Positions 7,307-16,098 of a stretch of DNA of 41,435 nt are shown piece after piece (positions within the stretch are counted from its first letter, which is position 1; each line of letters starts with the position of its first letter). The stretch is taken from positions 1 to 41,435 of the forward strand of contig CANREE010000016.1 of NCBI GenBank assembly GCA_947629545.1, written 5' to 3'. Position numbers and translations under genes: made by a program. The notes beneath the pieces were generated by a model. The model ran no database searches and had not been told where the DNA came from. It saw only the letters and a list, made by a program, of their open reading frames with translations. This DNA is from an uncultured Lachnospiraceae bacterium (GTDB taxonomy: Bacteria > Bacillota > Clostridia > Lachnospirales > Lachnospiraceae).

Positions 7307-8188
7307 CTAATTTTCCTTTTCAAAATGCATATAATCCGGCGTGTTCTCCCAGCTGCCGCCCCAGGTAAAACCGGCTTCCGCAAAAAGCCGGTAACAGAGA
7401 TCATTCTCATTGATCTTGTGGGAAAACGTCTTTGTCCTGTCCGTATAAACAGCGCCGTTTTCAGGGACGCAGATCCCGGTGCTTTTGGATAGGTACGGGT
7501 TATACAGGGGGTTGATATCGACAGCAAGCCCCAGCGCATGTCTGGAGAGGCTGCCTCCGCCTGTGATAACGCGGTAATTGAAACAGGATGTATTATTATC
7601 GGAACAGGAAGCTGCGTCATCAGCGTCGTATTCATCCACAAGAATGATCTTTTCAATCGGATACGCTTCCTCATAAAGCCGATGAAAGATAGAAAGCAGA
7701 TCGCTGCTGATCGCCTTGTTGCAGATCAGCTCGCCAACCCTTACATTGCCGTCAAAATCATAATGAAGGACCTGCAGATAACGAAGATCGTTCCGCATAT
7801 CAGCGCCATCCTTATAGGATTTGCCGTTAATCCGTTCAAAGACCTCATCCGTAACCGCGCTCTGCCAGAAAAACTGATCAGCATTCGAGGCGTTAAGCGA
7901 TTTGACCGGCATCATCTGACCGGGTTTTACCGCATGCGGCAGCGGAAGCGCTTCCGTCGTCTCCCCGGTTGACCGGGTTTCCTCTTCCGTCGGCTCTGTT
8001 TCCGTACTTTCAGGTGTTTCCGATCCAGGCATCAACTCAATCTCCAAAAGTTCATGCGGCTTCACGCCGCAGCCCGTAAGGACAGGGCCGCCAAGCACAG
8101 CCGCCGCAAGAATTACCGCAAACACGCTTTCCTTTCGTTTCCCGGATCTGCCCGTCTTCTTCATCACAGCTTTACCGCCACTGCTCAT
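7307..8188 (-). CDS. M15-type (VanY/CwlK-like) lipoprotein peptidase, copy 2, intact zinc site
   Basis: A 293-residue paralogue of 217-1149. The signal ends in LTGC (Cys40), then a Glu/Thr-rich linker, then an M15C-like domain with SCFNYR, S-R-H-A-L-G-L-A-V-D (His217, Asp224) and DYMHF (His288), a full zinc triad. Expected role: cutting of peptidoglycan stem peptides (D,D-carboxypeptidase or L,D/D,D-endopeptidase) at the outer face of the membrane. The ATG at 8188 has AAGGAG eight bases upstream and overlaps the RNase G gene by 17 bp, so translation is coupled to rng. A second possible start (8164) has no good ribosome site. It stands at the RNase G side of the insertion, as its paralogue stands at the rplU side. 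Confidence 0.87.
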   Translation of the reverse strand: MSSGGKAVMKKTGRSGKRKESVFAVILAAAVLGGPVLTGCGVKPHELLEIELMPGSETPESTETEPTEEETRSTGETTEALPLPHAVKPGQMMPVKSLNASNADQFFWQSAVTDEVFERINGKSYKDGADMRNDLRYLQVLHYDFDGNVRVGELICNKAISSDLLSIFHRLYEEAYPIEKIILVDEYDADDAASCSDNNTSCFNYRVITGGGSLSRHALGLAVDINPLYNPYLSKSTGICVPENGAVYTDRTKTFSHKINENDLCYRLFAEAGFTWGGSWENTPDYMHFEKEN

Positions 8189-9422
8189 ACAGGGGTCTCC
8201 TTGTCTTCTTCCTTGTGATCTCGACCAGTCCCAGTCTGGTCATATCCACAACTGTGGTCTTCACCGGATCACCGGAACAGTGCCCTGTCAGGATCCGCAG
8301 CAGTTCCTCCCGGTCTTCGGCCGACTCCATGTTGATGAAATCGACCAGAATGATTCCCGACAGATTCCGAAGGCGAAGCTGCCTCGCCGTCTCCTTCGCG
8401 GCCTCCAGGTTGATCATGCGCATGGTCTCGCGCATGGTTTTCCGACCCGTGAATTTGCCGGTATTCACATCGATGACCGTCATGGCCTCCGTCTGTTCAA
8501 TGACCAGATAAGCGCCGGAAGAAAGCCAGACACGCTTCTGTATGGCGTCGTGCAGGTTCTTCTCGATGGAATACAGCTTCGCAAGAGAAAGCAGCGGATC
8601 CTTATAAAGGCGGAGCCTGCCGGCCATATCCGGCTGTTCCTGCCTCAGGTACGAATTCAGCCGGTCAAAAATCTCTTCGTCGTCCGTCACGATCTCATCC
8701 ACTGTCTGCGCGTCATGATCACGCAAACGGGCCGCGTAAAAAGGCATTTCCTCGTAAAGCAGGCTGAAGCAGGTCCGATGGGGAGCCGAAGTGAGGATCT
8801 GTTTCATCTGTTGCGTCAGCCGGCTCATTTCGCCGAGGATCTCCCCCTGAGGCGCCTGATAGGCGTTTGTCCGCACGATCAGTCCGAACGTCTCCTCCTT
8901 TGCAGGGCGAAGGAATTCTGTCGTTTTCTTCTTCCAGTCGTTATCGCTGATCTTGCCGGAAAAGCGGATATAATTCTTCCGGCCGGAAGGATCCGCCGAT
9001 AAGACGCAGTAGCGGCCGGTAAGGGTAAGTTCGGCGGTAAGTACCGGATCCTTCGTCTTTACCGCATCTTTCAGCACCTGAACGATGATCTCGTCGCCGG
9101 GACGTAAGGGGCGCGGCGTTCTTGGGGCCATGTCTTTCGTTCCCATGCGAACAATTTCCTCTTTGCCGGAGAACCGCGCCTGTATCCGGGAGGTAAGCCA
9201 CGGCTCCGGATTAGCCTCCAGACTGTAGTAGCCGACTGCGCCTCCGCCCAGATCAACAAACGCGGCACGGATGTTTGGCACCACATCTTTTACTTTGCCA
9301 ATATAGATATTGCCCAGATTCGACGGCTCCTGATCTTCAAAATCAAGCTGGACCGCCCGCGTGTCATCCATCAGGGCGGTCAGGATCCGTCCGTCAAGCC
9401 TGGTAATGATCAGTTTATTCAA
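8172..9422 (-). CDS. rng: Ribonuclease E/G family protein (RNase G)
   Basis: A 416-residue endoribonuclease. The S1-like RNA-binding part is near the N-terminus (GNIYIGKVKDVVPNIRAAFVD). The catalytic domain has AMTVIDVNTGKFTG and GIILVDFINME, the two Asp-bearing motifs that bind Mg2+. It is shorter than RNase E and lacks the C-terminal scaffold; I see no Zn-link CPxC pair. The start is TTG at 9422, overlapping the stop of the preceding gene (TTGAATAA), with GGGAGAAG just upstream; upstream ATGs in the frame belong to the previous gene's region. Roles in the family are rRNA 5' end maturation and mRNA decay. It follows the radical SAM/DUF2344 pair, as is usual in Clostridia, where rplU normally comes next. 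Confidence 0.93.
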   Translation of the reverse strand: MNKLIITRLDGRILTALMDDTRAVQLDFEDQEPSNLGNIYIGKVKDVVPNIRAAFVDLGGGAVGYYSLEANPEPWLTSRIQARFSGKEEIVRMGTKDMAPRTPRPLRPGDEIIVQVLKDAVKTKDPVLTAELTLTGRYCVLSADPSGRKNYIRFSGKISDNDWKKKTTEFLRPAKEETFGLIVRTNAYQAPQGEILGEMSRLTQQMKQILTSAPHRTCFSLLYEEMPFYAARLRDHDAQTVDEIVTDDEEIFDRLNSYLRQEQPDMAGRLRLYKDPLLSLAKLYSIEKNLHDAIQKRVWLSSGAYLVIEQTEAMTVIDVNTGKFTGRKTMRETMRMINLEAAKETARQLRLRNLSGIILVDFINMESAEDREELLRILTGHCSGDPVKTTVVDMTRLGLVEITRKKTRRPLYEQWR

Positions 9423-10302
9423 TGTCTTCTCCCAACGCCTCAAGAGGCACCAAACTGCGGCCGCATCCGCCGTCTCCATCTCCACCGAAATCCGCATAAA
9501 CCTCTTCACGCTCTGCCTGAAACGTGAACGGAGCCAGTTCAAGTCCCATAAAATCATAGAGCGCCTTCATGACAAGCTCCGGCTTGATGTTATCGGTACT
9601 GCCGGTGCAGACCTGAAGGAATACTGCATCCGAAGGCTCATTCACCGCACCGGAAATGATCACCGGAAGCTTTCTTCCGTTCGGCGTTGCTGCGCCGGGA
9701 ACAATGCCGGCCGGGCTTGCCGCGGAAGCCGATGAGGAAAGCCGGTCGGAAATACGGTTCGGAACCTGCGCCGGACATTCTTCGTCCGGAACCGCCCATA
9801 CCCGCTCCATCCGATAGATCAGCGGTTTCAGATCCATCTCTTTCTCTCCGCTTTTCGTCTTCTTCGTGACCGGGATCTGCGGCTGCGCGTAAAACCGCTC
9901 AAGCGCCGCAAAAAAAGCCTCCAGATCTTCCGGCTCCTTCCCGGGCCTGAACGCCAGCACGTAGTCGGCGGCGGCCACCAGCGACATGGCGCTTTTGGCA
10001 GAATCGTCCAGACGTCGGAAGGAAATGGCTTCCATGCCCTCCGACATGACCGCGTTCATCCGCCGGACCATCTCCGCAGAACTGTACGCCGAGTTCACTT
10101 CAATGTCCAGATACTCGCCGTTGCTTAAAAGACCCACGCCCAACGGGGCCGCGAAGGACATGATCTGATGGGGGCTGAAGCCGCCGCTGTAGCAGATGTC
10201 CACATCCGCCCGGCGCATGACCTTCTGGAAATACCGCATGATATCCAGATGTCCGATGAATTTCATGGCGCCCTGCTTGCGGAACTTAATTCTTATCTTC
10301 AA
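9415..10302 (-). CDS. DUF2344 / TIGR03936 radical-SAM-linked protein
   Basis: About 295 residues. The N-terminus [19 protein letters not shown] and the segment YSGGFSPHQIMSFAAPLG are characteristic of the TIGR03936 family, which is encoded directly after, or fused to, TIGR03960 radical SAM proteins. The start is TTG at 10302 because GGAGGAGG lies eight bases upstream; the GTG at 10311 is too close to that site. It overlaps the radical SAM gene by 17 bp and RNase G by 8 bp, so the three are translated as a unit. The exact biochemical role is unknown; a link to RNA or translation is inferred from constant association with rng-rplU-rpmA. Residues of about 175-210 form an Ala/Ser/Pro-rich linker. 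Confidence 0.9.
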   Translation of the reverse strand: MKIRIKFRKQGAMKFIGHLDIMRYFQKVMRRADVDICYSGGFSPHQIMSFAAPLGVGLLSNGEYLDIEVNSAYSSAEMVRRMNAVMSEGMEAISFRRLDDSAKSAMSLVAAADYVLAFRPGKEPEDLEAFFAALERFYAQPQIPVTKKTKSGEKEMDLKPLIYRMERVWAVPDEECPAQVPNRISDRLSSSASAASPAGIVPGAATPNGRKLPVIISGAVNEPSDAVFLQVCTGSTDNIKPELVMKALYDFMGLELAPFTFQAEREEVYADFGGDGDGGCGRSLVPLEALGEDIE

Positions 10303-12151
10303 AGCAGACACCTCCTCCGAACACCCGGGCGCCGCAGCCGGCGCAGCCCTGACGGCAGTTGGGCGTGACGGTCTCCTCCGTCGCCCTCTTCCATTCGCGC
10401 TTTAAGAATTCCTTCGACACGCCCGCGTCGATGAAATCCCACGGCAGCTTCTCATCCAGATCCCGGTCGCGGACCGTATAGAAATCCGGATCCACGCCGC
10501 AGGCGTCAAACGCCGCCATCCATAAGTCGTTATCAAAATTCTCGCCCCAGGAGTCGAACATGGCTCCGCGGCGGTACGCTTCTTCGATCACCGGGGCGAC
10601 CCTGCGGTCTCCGCGGGCCAGAACGCCCTCCAGCACGCTTAGATCCGCCTCGTGATAGTTGTACTTCAGGCTGCGGGCGTTCTTCATCTCCTGGAAGGTA
10701 TCGCGAACCAGCCAGGCGCGCCGCAGGAATTCCTCCTTTGTACACTGCTTCGCCCACTGGAACGGCGTGAAGGGCTTGGGCACGAAGAAGGAAGAACTGG
10801 CGACGATCTGCACCCGCTTCTGCCGCTGCTCCACGGGCAGGTCGTAGAACGTCTCCGCCACCTTCTCCGACAGATAGGCGATGCCTTTCATATCCTCTTC
10901 CGTCTCCGTCGGCTGTCCCAGCATAAAGTACAGTTTGACCCGGTTCCAACCGCCCAGGAAGGCGTCCCGGGCGCCGTTTAGGATGGCTTCCTCCGTCAGG
11001 CCTTTGTTGATCACATCCCGCAGGCGCTGGGAACCGGCCTCCGGCGCGAAGGTCAGGCTGCTCTTTTTCACATCCTGGACCTTGCTCATCACGTCCAGGG
11101 AAAACGCGTCGATGCGCAGGGACGGCAGGGAAATGTTGATCCCCTTGCCTTTCACCTCTTCCAGCAGAAAGCTGATCAGCTCCGGAAGCTTCGAGTAATC
11201 GCTGGAGCTTAAGGAACTCAGCGAGATCTCCTCGTGGCCGGTGCTCTTTAACATTTTTACGGCGTAATCCTTCAGATATTCCAGGCTGTGTTCCCTTAAC
11301 GGCCTGTAAATGTTCCCGGCCTGGCAGAACCGGCAGCCGCGGATGCAGCCCCGCTGGATCTCCAGAACGACCCGGTCCTGAGTCACCTTAATAAACGGCA
11401 CCAGAGGCTTTTCGATATACCAGGCGTCGTCCATATTGACGACAAGCTCCTTGGTCACCTTCTCCGGCGCGCAGGGGTTATTGGGGCTGAAATCAGCGAT
11501 GGTCCCGTCGCTGTGATACGTCACGTCATAGAAAGCCGGGACATAGAGGCCCGGGATCTGTGCCGCCGCTTCCAAAAACTTTTCCCGGCTGCCGCCGCGG
11601 CTTTTATTGGCTTTGTAAACATCGAAAAGCTGTCCGTAGACTGTTTCACCTTCCCCGATGTAGAAAATGTCAAAGAAGGGTGCTAAAGGCTCAGGGTTGT
11701 AGGCGCAGGGGCCGCCGCCGATGACGATGGGATCCTTTTCGGTCCTATCGGCGGCATGCAGCGGAATCTGGCTCAGATCCAGGATCTGGAGCACATTGGT
11801 ATAGCACATCTCATACTGGAGCGTGATACCCAGGAAATCAAAGTCCCGTACCGGGTCCTGAGACTCCAGCGCGAACAGGGGGATATTCTTTTCCCGCAGC
11901 AGCTTGTCCATATCGGTCCACGGCGAATAGACCCGCTCGCAGTAGACGTCGTCCCTGCCGTTGAACATATCGTAAAGAATCTGAATGCCCAGATGGGACA
12001 TACCGATCTCATAGACGTCCGGGAAACACATACAGAACCGGATATCCACTTTCTTCGGGTCTTTCACCGCCATATTCACTTCCCCGCCGATATAGCGGGC
12101 GGGCTGCTGGACGGACAGCAGGATCTCGTCGTCTAATGCCAGTTTTCTCAT
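10286..12151 (-). CDS. TIGR03960-type radical SAM protein with B12-binding-like domain
   Basis: 621 residues. An N-terminal B12-binding-like Rossmann region ([20 protein letters not shown]) precedes the radical SAM barrel. The [4Fe-4S] motif C-IRG-C-RF-C is in [18 protein letters not shown], and [10 protein letters not shown] follows. The C-terminus carries an extra Cys cluster ([18 protein letters not shown]), as in this family. The reaction is not established. The ATG overlaps the pepT stop as ATGA, so it is coupled to pepT. The whole pepT, radical SAM, DUF2344, rng order is a single minus-strand transcription unit by spacing. Confidence 0.93.
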   Translation of the reverse strand: MRKLALDDEILLSVQQPARYIGGEVNMAVKDPKKVDIRFCMCFPDVYEIGMSHLGIQILYDMFNGRDDVYCERVYSPWTDMDKLLREKNIPLFALESQDPVRDFDFLGITLQYEMCYTNVLQILDLSQIPLHAADRTEKDPIVIGGGPCAYNPEPLAPFFDIFYIGEGETVYGQLFDVYKANKSRGGSREKFLEAAAQIPGLYVPAFYDVTYHSDGTIADFSPNNPCAPEKVTKELVVNMDDAWYIEKPLVPFIKVTQDRVVLEIQRGCIRGCRFCQAGNIYRPLREHSLEYLKDYAVKMLKSTGHEEISLSSLSSSDYSKLPELISFLLEEVKGKGINISLPSLRIDAFSLDVMSKVQDVKKSSLTFAPEAGSQRLRDVINKGLTEEAILNGARDAFLGGWNRVKLYFMLGQPTETEEDMKGIAYLSEKVAETFYDLPVEQRQKRVQIVASSSFFVPKPFTPFQWAKQCTKEEFLRRAWLVRDTFQEMKNARSLKYNYHEADLSVLEGVLARGDRRVAPVIEEAYRRGAMFDSWGENFDNDLWMAAFDACGVDPDFYTVRDRDLDEKLPWDFIDAGVSKEFLKREWKRATEETVTPNCRQGCAGCGARVFGGGVCFEDKN

Positions 12152-13386
12152 AGAATGTCCTTGGCGGTAAATTTCTCCGCGATCTTAACCATCAGTTCCA
12201 CGGTCTGTTCCATGGACTGGATGCAGACGAATTCATATTTACCATGGCCATTGTGGGCGCCGATGCCCAGATTCGGACAGGGCAGACCCATATAGGACAG
12301 CCGCGCGCCGTCGGTTCCGCCGCGGATCGGCGAAACTTCCGGTATGATCCCCAGTTCCGTCATGGCTTCTTTCGCCAGATCGATCAGGTACATATGGGGC
12401 TTGATCTGCTCCTTCATGTTGTAGTAGCTGTCGCGCAGGGAAAGCTCGAAGGTTCCTTCTCCGTACTTCGCGTTCAGGTAATCCACGGCTCTGGCAAAAT
12501 ACTCCTTCTTCTGAAGAAATTTTTCCATATCATGGTCGCGGATAATGTAGTGCATCTTCGTCTGCTCCACATTGCCCTGGATATCGTTCAGATGATAGAA
12601 GCCCTCGTAGCCCTCCGTGTACATGGGATTCTCCGCCGCGGGAAGCATGGACTGCAGTTCCATGGCCATAAGAATCGCGTTCTTCATCTTGTTCTTGGAA
12701 CTTCCGGGATGGATGCTTAAGCCGTGTATCGTCACGTCCGCCGCAGCTGCGTTAAAATTCTCATAGTCGATACCGCCGACGGCGCCGCCGTCCATCGTAT
12801 AGGCCACATCCGCGCCGAAGCCCTTCACATCGAACAGATCCGCGCCGCGTCCCACTTCCTCATCGGGTGTAAATCCGATTTTAATGGTTCCGTGAGGAAT
12901 CTCGGGGTGCTTTATGAGATACTCTGCCATCGCCATAATCTCGGCAACGCCGGCTTTGTCGTCGCCGCCCAGGAGCGTGGTGCCGTCCGTGGTGATCAGA
13001 TCCTGACCCACGTAATTAAGCAGGTGCGGATACTGTTCCGGCTTCATGGAAATGTAGGGATTTTCATTCAGGACGATCTCCCCGCCGTCGTAACCGCGGA
13101 TGATGTGAGGGTTCACACACCCATCCGGGAAGTCCGGGGAAGTGTCCATATGGGCGATCAGACCGAGTACCGGTACCTTCTTATCGATCGTCGCCGGTAT
13201 CGTCGCGTAGACATAGCAGTGATTGTCGATGCGCACATCAAACGCGCCGATCTCCTCCAGCTCGTCGACCAGCATATGGGCCAGTGTAAACTGCTTCTCG
13301 GTGCTGGGAATCGCTTCCTGATCCGGCTTCGATTGGGTGTCAATGGCAATGTAGCGCAGGAATCTCGAAATTACGGATGTTTCCAT
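12148..13386 (-). CDS. pepT: Peptidase T (tripeptide aminopeptidase)
   Basis: A 412-residue M20B metallopeptidase with metal-binding motifs [30 protein letters not shown] and [13 protein letters not shown], and the late block [21 protein letters not shown]. It releases the N-terminal residue from tripeptides in the cytoplasm using two Zn ions. Length and motifs match PepT over the full protein. AAGGAG lies seven bases before the ATG. A promoter with an overlapping palindrome (13479-13508) sits about 95 bp upstream, so this is probably the first gene of the unit running to rng. Confidence 0.95.
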   Translation of the reverse strand: METSVISRFLRYIAIDTQSKPDQEAIPSTEKQFTLAHMLVDELEEIGAFDVRIDNHCYVYATIPATIDKKVPVLGLIAHMDTSPDFPDGCVNPHIIRGYDGGEIVLNENPYISMKPEQYPHLLNYVGQDLITTDGTTLLGGDDKAGVAEIMAMAEYLIKHPEIPHGTIKIGFTPDEEVGRGADLFDVKGFGADVAYTMDGGAVGGIDYENFNAAAADVTIHGLSIHPGSSKNKMKNAILMAMELQSMLPAAENPMYTEGYEGFYHLNDIQGNVEQTKMHYIIRDHDMEKFLQKKEYFARAVDYLNAKYGEGTFELSLRDSYYNMKEQIKPHMYLIDLAKEAMTELGIIPEVSPIRGGTDGARLSYMGLPCPNLGIGAHNGHGKYEFVCIQSMEQTVELMVKIAEKFTAKDIL

Positions 13387-13478
13387 GTTGATGCTCCTTT
13401 TTTCTGTTATTTTTGCACTTTACGCAATCTTTGATTTATTTTTACTGGTTCTTTCGGTTTGAATTATGAATGGCATGC

Positions 13479-13508
13479 AATATGTTGACATAATCATTTT
13501 ATGTCAAC
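13479..13508 (-). promoter_or_regulatory. pepT promoter overlapped by a 10-bp-arm palindrome (operator candidate)
   Basis: Minus-strand TTGACA (13502-13507), 17-bp spacer and CATATT (13479-13484) make a promoter. The perfect inverted repeat GTTGACATAA-N5-TTATGTCAAC (13484-13493 and 13499-13508) covers the -35 and the spacer, the classic place for a repressor site. It could instead form a weak AT-rich hairpin after hisIE, but no T-run follows. Confidence 0.6.
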
Positions 13509-13588
13509 TATATGTTTCTATAAGCAACGGATCAGACCTGTAGATCCGCCCATTTGGTGAAAAGATACAGCGTATCCGAAATACCACA

Positions 13589-14881
13589 CTACCGGTTCGC
13601 CAGTTCATGGGTAATCTCTTCCCATGTAATGCCTTTCTTTGCCATCAGCACCATCATATGATAAAGAAAATCCGATATCTCATACTTGATCTCCTCCGGA
13701 TTCGGATTCTTGGCGGCGATGACGATCTCCGTGGCTTCTTCGCCCAGTTTCTTCAGAATCTTATCCAGCCCCTTGTCGAACAGATAATTGGTGTAGGAGC
13801 CTTCCTTCGGGTGTTCCTTCCGGTCGCAGATAACGGCAAATACATCCTCAAACACCCGCAGCGGATTCACATCCCTGTATTCCTTCTCAGCCAGCGTCGT
13901 GAAAAAACAGGACTGTTCCCCGGTATGGCAGGCCGGACCGATCTGTCGGACCTTCGCCAGGATCGTATCATGATCGCAGTCCAGCTTCAAGGATTTCACA
14001 AACTGGAAATGGCCGGAAGTCTCTCCCTTCACCCAGAGCGTCTGGCGGCTGCGGCTGAAATACGTCATCCGTCCGCTCTCCAGGGTCTTATGGAACGCTT
14101 CCCGGTTCATATAGGCCAGCATCAGCACCTGAGACGAACGGTAATCCTGAACAATCACCGGGATCAAACCGTCGGCATTCAGCTTGAAATCCTCCCAGCT
14201 TACGCTGCTCTCAAAGGTCTCCACCGGGATCCCCCGCTTCTTTAGTTCCTGCTTCCAGCGCATGCAGTCGCCTTCCAGCTTCTCCGGCACCGTCAGCACC
14301 ACGCCGGCGACGGACGGAACCTTCAGATAAGCGGCGATGGTTCCCGCGACATCCTCGTCGCAGACCGCCAGGATCGGGATCGGACTGGCCGGCATGGAGA
14401 CGATCTCACTGTCGTCCATCATTACGTCCAGAATCGCCATGGACGCGCCTAACTGGGCGTATTCCTCAATATGGTGCCGCAGATACTGGATTCCCGGCAT
14501 ATAGGCATAGATTTTCTCATTGCCGAAGCGATTACATGCCTCCCTGATCAGGTCCACATTTTCCGGAACGGATACATTCAGGAATGTGGCTTTGGCCCCG
14601 GCGTAGAGATACTTTTTCACATCTTCGAGCCGCTTCACACGTCCGCCCGCGATGACGGGGATGTCGATTTCCCGCGCCACCAGCCTGATCGTATCGATCG
14701 TCTTTTCATGATCTTCGTCGTCCTCGGACAGATCGCAGATCAGAAGGCCGTCGGCCCCGTTGTCGCTGTAATAACGGGCAAGCGTGAGAATATCGTCGCT
14801 GTAATACTCCCGGCCTTCATCCATAATGATCGCCCGGCCGTTCTTGCATCCGAAACTGGGGATGAGTTTTTTCTTTTCCAT
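13589..14881 (-). CDS. hisI: HisIE with an N-terminal degenerate HisF-like domain
   Basis: 430 residues in three parts. Residues 1 to about 215 align with HisF ([13 protein letters not shown] against the usual KRIIPCLDVKDGR). About 225-335 is HisI, phosphoribosyl-AMP cyclohydrolase, with metal residues in [10 protein letters not shown] and [12 protein letters not shown]. About 345-430 is HisE, phosphoribosyl-ATP pyrophosphatase ([13 protein letters not shown]). HisI and HisE carry out steps 2 and 3 of histidine synthesis. The HisF-like part has lost both catalytic Asp residues (Gly and Pro stand there) and the GGG phosphate loop is GGR, so it is probably structural or regulatory. The start is the ATG at 14881; upstream in-frame codons overlap the hisA end and have no family match. 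HisA lies 67 bp upstream; no genuine hisF or hisH is in the window. Confidence 0.9.
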   Translation of the reverse strand: MEKKKLIPSFGCKNGRAIIMDEGREYYSDDILTLARYYSDNGADGLLICDLSEDDEDHEKTIDTIRLVAREIDIPVIAGGRVKRLEDVKKYLYAGAKATFLNVSVPENVDLIREACNRFGNEKIYAYMPGIQYLRHHIEEYAQLGASMAILDVMMDDSEIVSMPASPIPILAVCDEDVAGTIAAYLKVPSVAGVVLTVPEKLEGDCMRWKQELKKRGIPVETFESSVSWEDFKLNADGLIPVIVQDYRSSQVLMLAYMNREAFHKTLESGRMTYFSRSRQTLWVKGETSGHFQFVKSLKLDCDHDTILAKVRQIGPACHTGEQSCFFTTLAEKEYRDVNPLRVFEDVFAVICDRKEHPKEGSYTNYLFDKGLDKILKKLGEEATEIVIAAKNPNPEEIKYEISDFLYHMMVLMAKKGITWEEITHELANR

Positions 14882-14948
14882 AATCCGTATTACTCCTGTT
14901 TCAGTGAATAAATGTCTCTGCCGGCTGCTATTGCCGGTTACTGCTCTG

Positions 14949-15665
14949 CTATTGGTATCTGCGGACAGCTTCCGAAAGATCCAGACGTTTTTCGTACAAA
15001 GCTTTCCCGATGATCGCGCCCCGGATACCATTCCGGTACAATTCTTCCAGATCTTCCATGCAGGACACGCCGCCGGACGCGATAACATCCAGCCCGGTCT
15101 CCTCCGTCAGTTTCTTCGTGGCCGCCACATTCGGCCCGGACAGCATGCCGTCTCTGGAAATATCCGTGTAGACGATATGGCGCGCGCCGTACCGTTTCAT
15201 CTTCCGACAAAGCGCAACAGCAGTCATGGAACTCACCTTTTCCCAGCCTTCCACCGCCACAAGCCCGTCCTTCGCGTCTACGCCGACGACAATACGCTCT
15301 TCTCCGAATTCCTCAATGAGTTCCCGGATGAATTCTGGCCGCTCTACGGCTTTCGTGCCGATAATGACCCGACTGACGCCCATAAACAGCAGATCGCGGA
15401 CCGTTCCGCGGCTTCGGATTCCGCCGCCAAGCTGAACAGGCACATTGACCGATTCCACGATCCTGCGGATCACGGGTTCATTGACGGAACGCCCTGCCAG
15501 GGCTCCGTCCAGATCCACCAGATGAAGATATGTGGCGCCTTTCTGGACCCACAGACGCGCCATGTCTGACGGCGTGTCCGAATAGATCTTCGCCTGATCA
15601 AACAGTCCCTGAGTCAGCCGGACGCACTGACCTCCTTTGATATCGATCGCCGGATAAAGCTGCAT
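14949..15665 (-). CDS. hisA: HisA, ProFAR isomerase
   Basis: A 238-residue TIM-barrel isomerase that converts ProFAR to PRFAR, the fourth step of histidine synthesis. It has the catalytic Asp in YPAIDIKGG, the phosphate sites [10 protein letters not shown] and ASGGVS, and VGVDAKDG and YTDISRDGM. The ATG at 15665 is used, with GGGAG 11 bases upstream; a GTG four codons earlier lies on top of that site. It is followed by the hisIE fusion and separated from hisZGDB by about 7 kb of unrelated genes. Confidence 0.95.
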   Translation of the reverse strand: MQLYPAIDIKGGQCVRLTQGLFDQAKIYSDTPSDMARLWVQKGATYLHLVDLDGALAGRSVNEPVIRRIVESVNVPVQLGGGIRSRGTVRDLLFMGVSRVIIGTKAVERPEFIRELIEEFGEERIVVGVDAKDGLVAVEGWEKVSSMTAVALCRKMKRYGARHIVYTDISRDGMLSGPNVAATKKLTEETGLDVIASGGVSCMEDLEELYRNGIRGAIIGKALYEKRLDLSEAVRRYQ

Positions 15666-15729
15666 ATGTTGTCTCACTCCCTGCCTGTTTACATTCCTTT
15701 GCTATGCCGTCTGCAGAACATATTCTATG

Positions 15730-15970
15730 TCAAAAATATTTAAAAAAAGTTTTCTTGTCCGAGCCGTCTTCATATCTGCAGCTGCGGTAAAACGCATGTG
15801 CGCCGTCCCGATGCGCTCCGGAGACGACTCTTACGCCCGCGCAGTGTTCTTCTCTGGCCCATTCCTCCGCCTTCTCAAGCAATGCCTTGCCAATCGTAGC
15901 CCAACGCGTCCCGGTTCAGTTCATAGATTCGCATAAAATCCTTATCCAGCGCTTCCCGTATCTCCATCAT
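15730..15970 (-). pseudogene. GNAT acetyltransferase remnant with its middle deleted
   Basis: The start at 15970 (ATGATG after GAGGGGG) encodes IREALDKDFMRIYELNRDALGYD, a typical GNAT N-terminus. Within a few codons the frame hits a stop (about 15889). In the next frame the sequence continues IGKALLEKAEEWAREE…AFYRSCRYED… to the TGA at 15730, a typical GNAT motif A and C-terminus. About 60-70 residues (strands 2-4 and the start of motif A) are missing, and the join is out of frame. So this is an internally deleted pseudogene, not a simple frameshift. Confidence 0.75.
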
Positions 15971-16069
15971 ATCCCCCTCTTTCTGACAGATCGATCATAC
16001 TGACATCACGCAGACTCATATGCCGGAGAATGATGACACCCCCGCTGAACGAACACCTCTCCTCAATTA

Positions 16070-16098
16070 ATTATACTGGAAACTGCATGGAAAATCAA
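16070..16098 (-). promoter_or_regulatory. Promoter in front of the GNAT remnant
   Basis: Minus-strand TTGATT (16093-16098), 17-bp spacer and a perfect TATAAT (16070-16075). The -35 overlaps the serpin stop codon. It would drive the dead GNAT gene and perhaps hisA-hisIE beyond it. Confidence 0.6.

Noticed and set aside
15727-15936. Plus-strand open frame of 69 codons
   Set aside because: It lies opposite the GNAT remnant, whose minus-strand translation gives clear GNAT motifs. It has no ribosome site.
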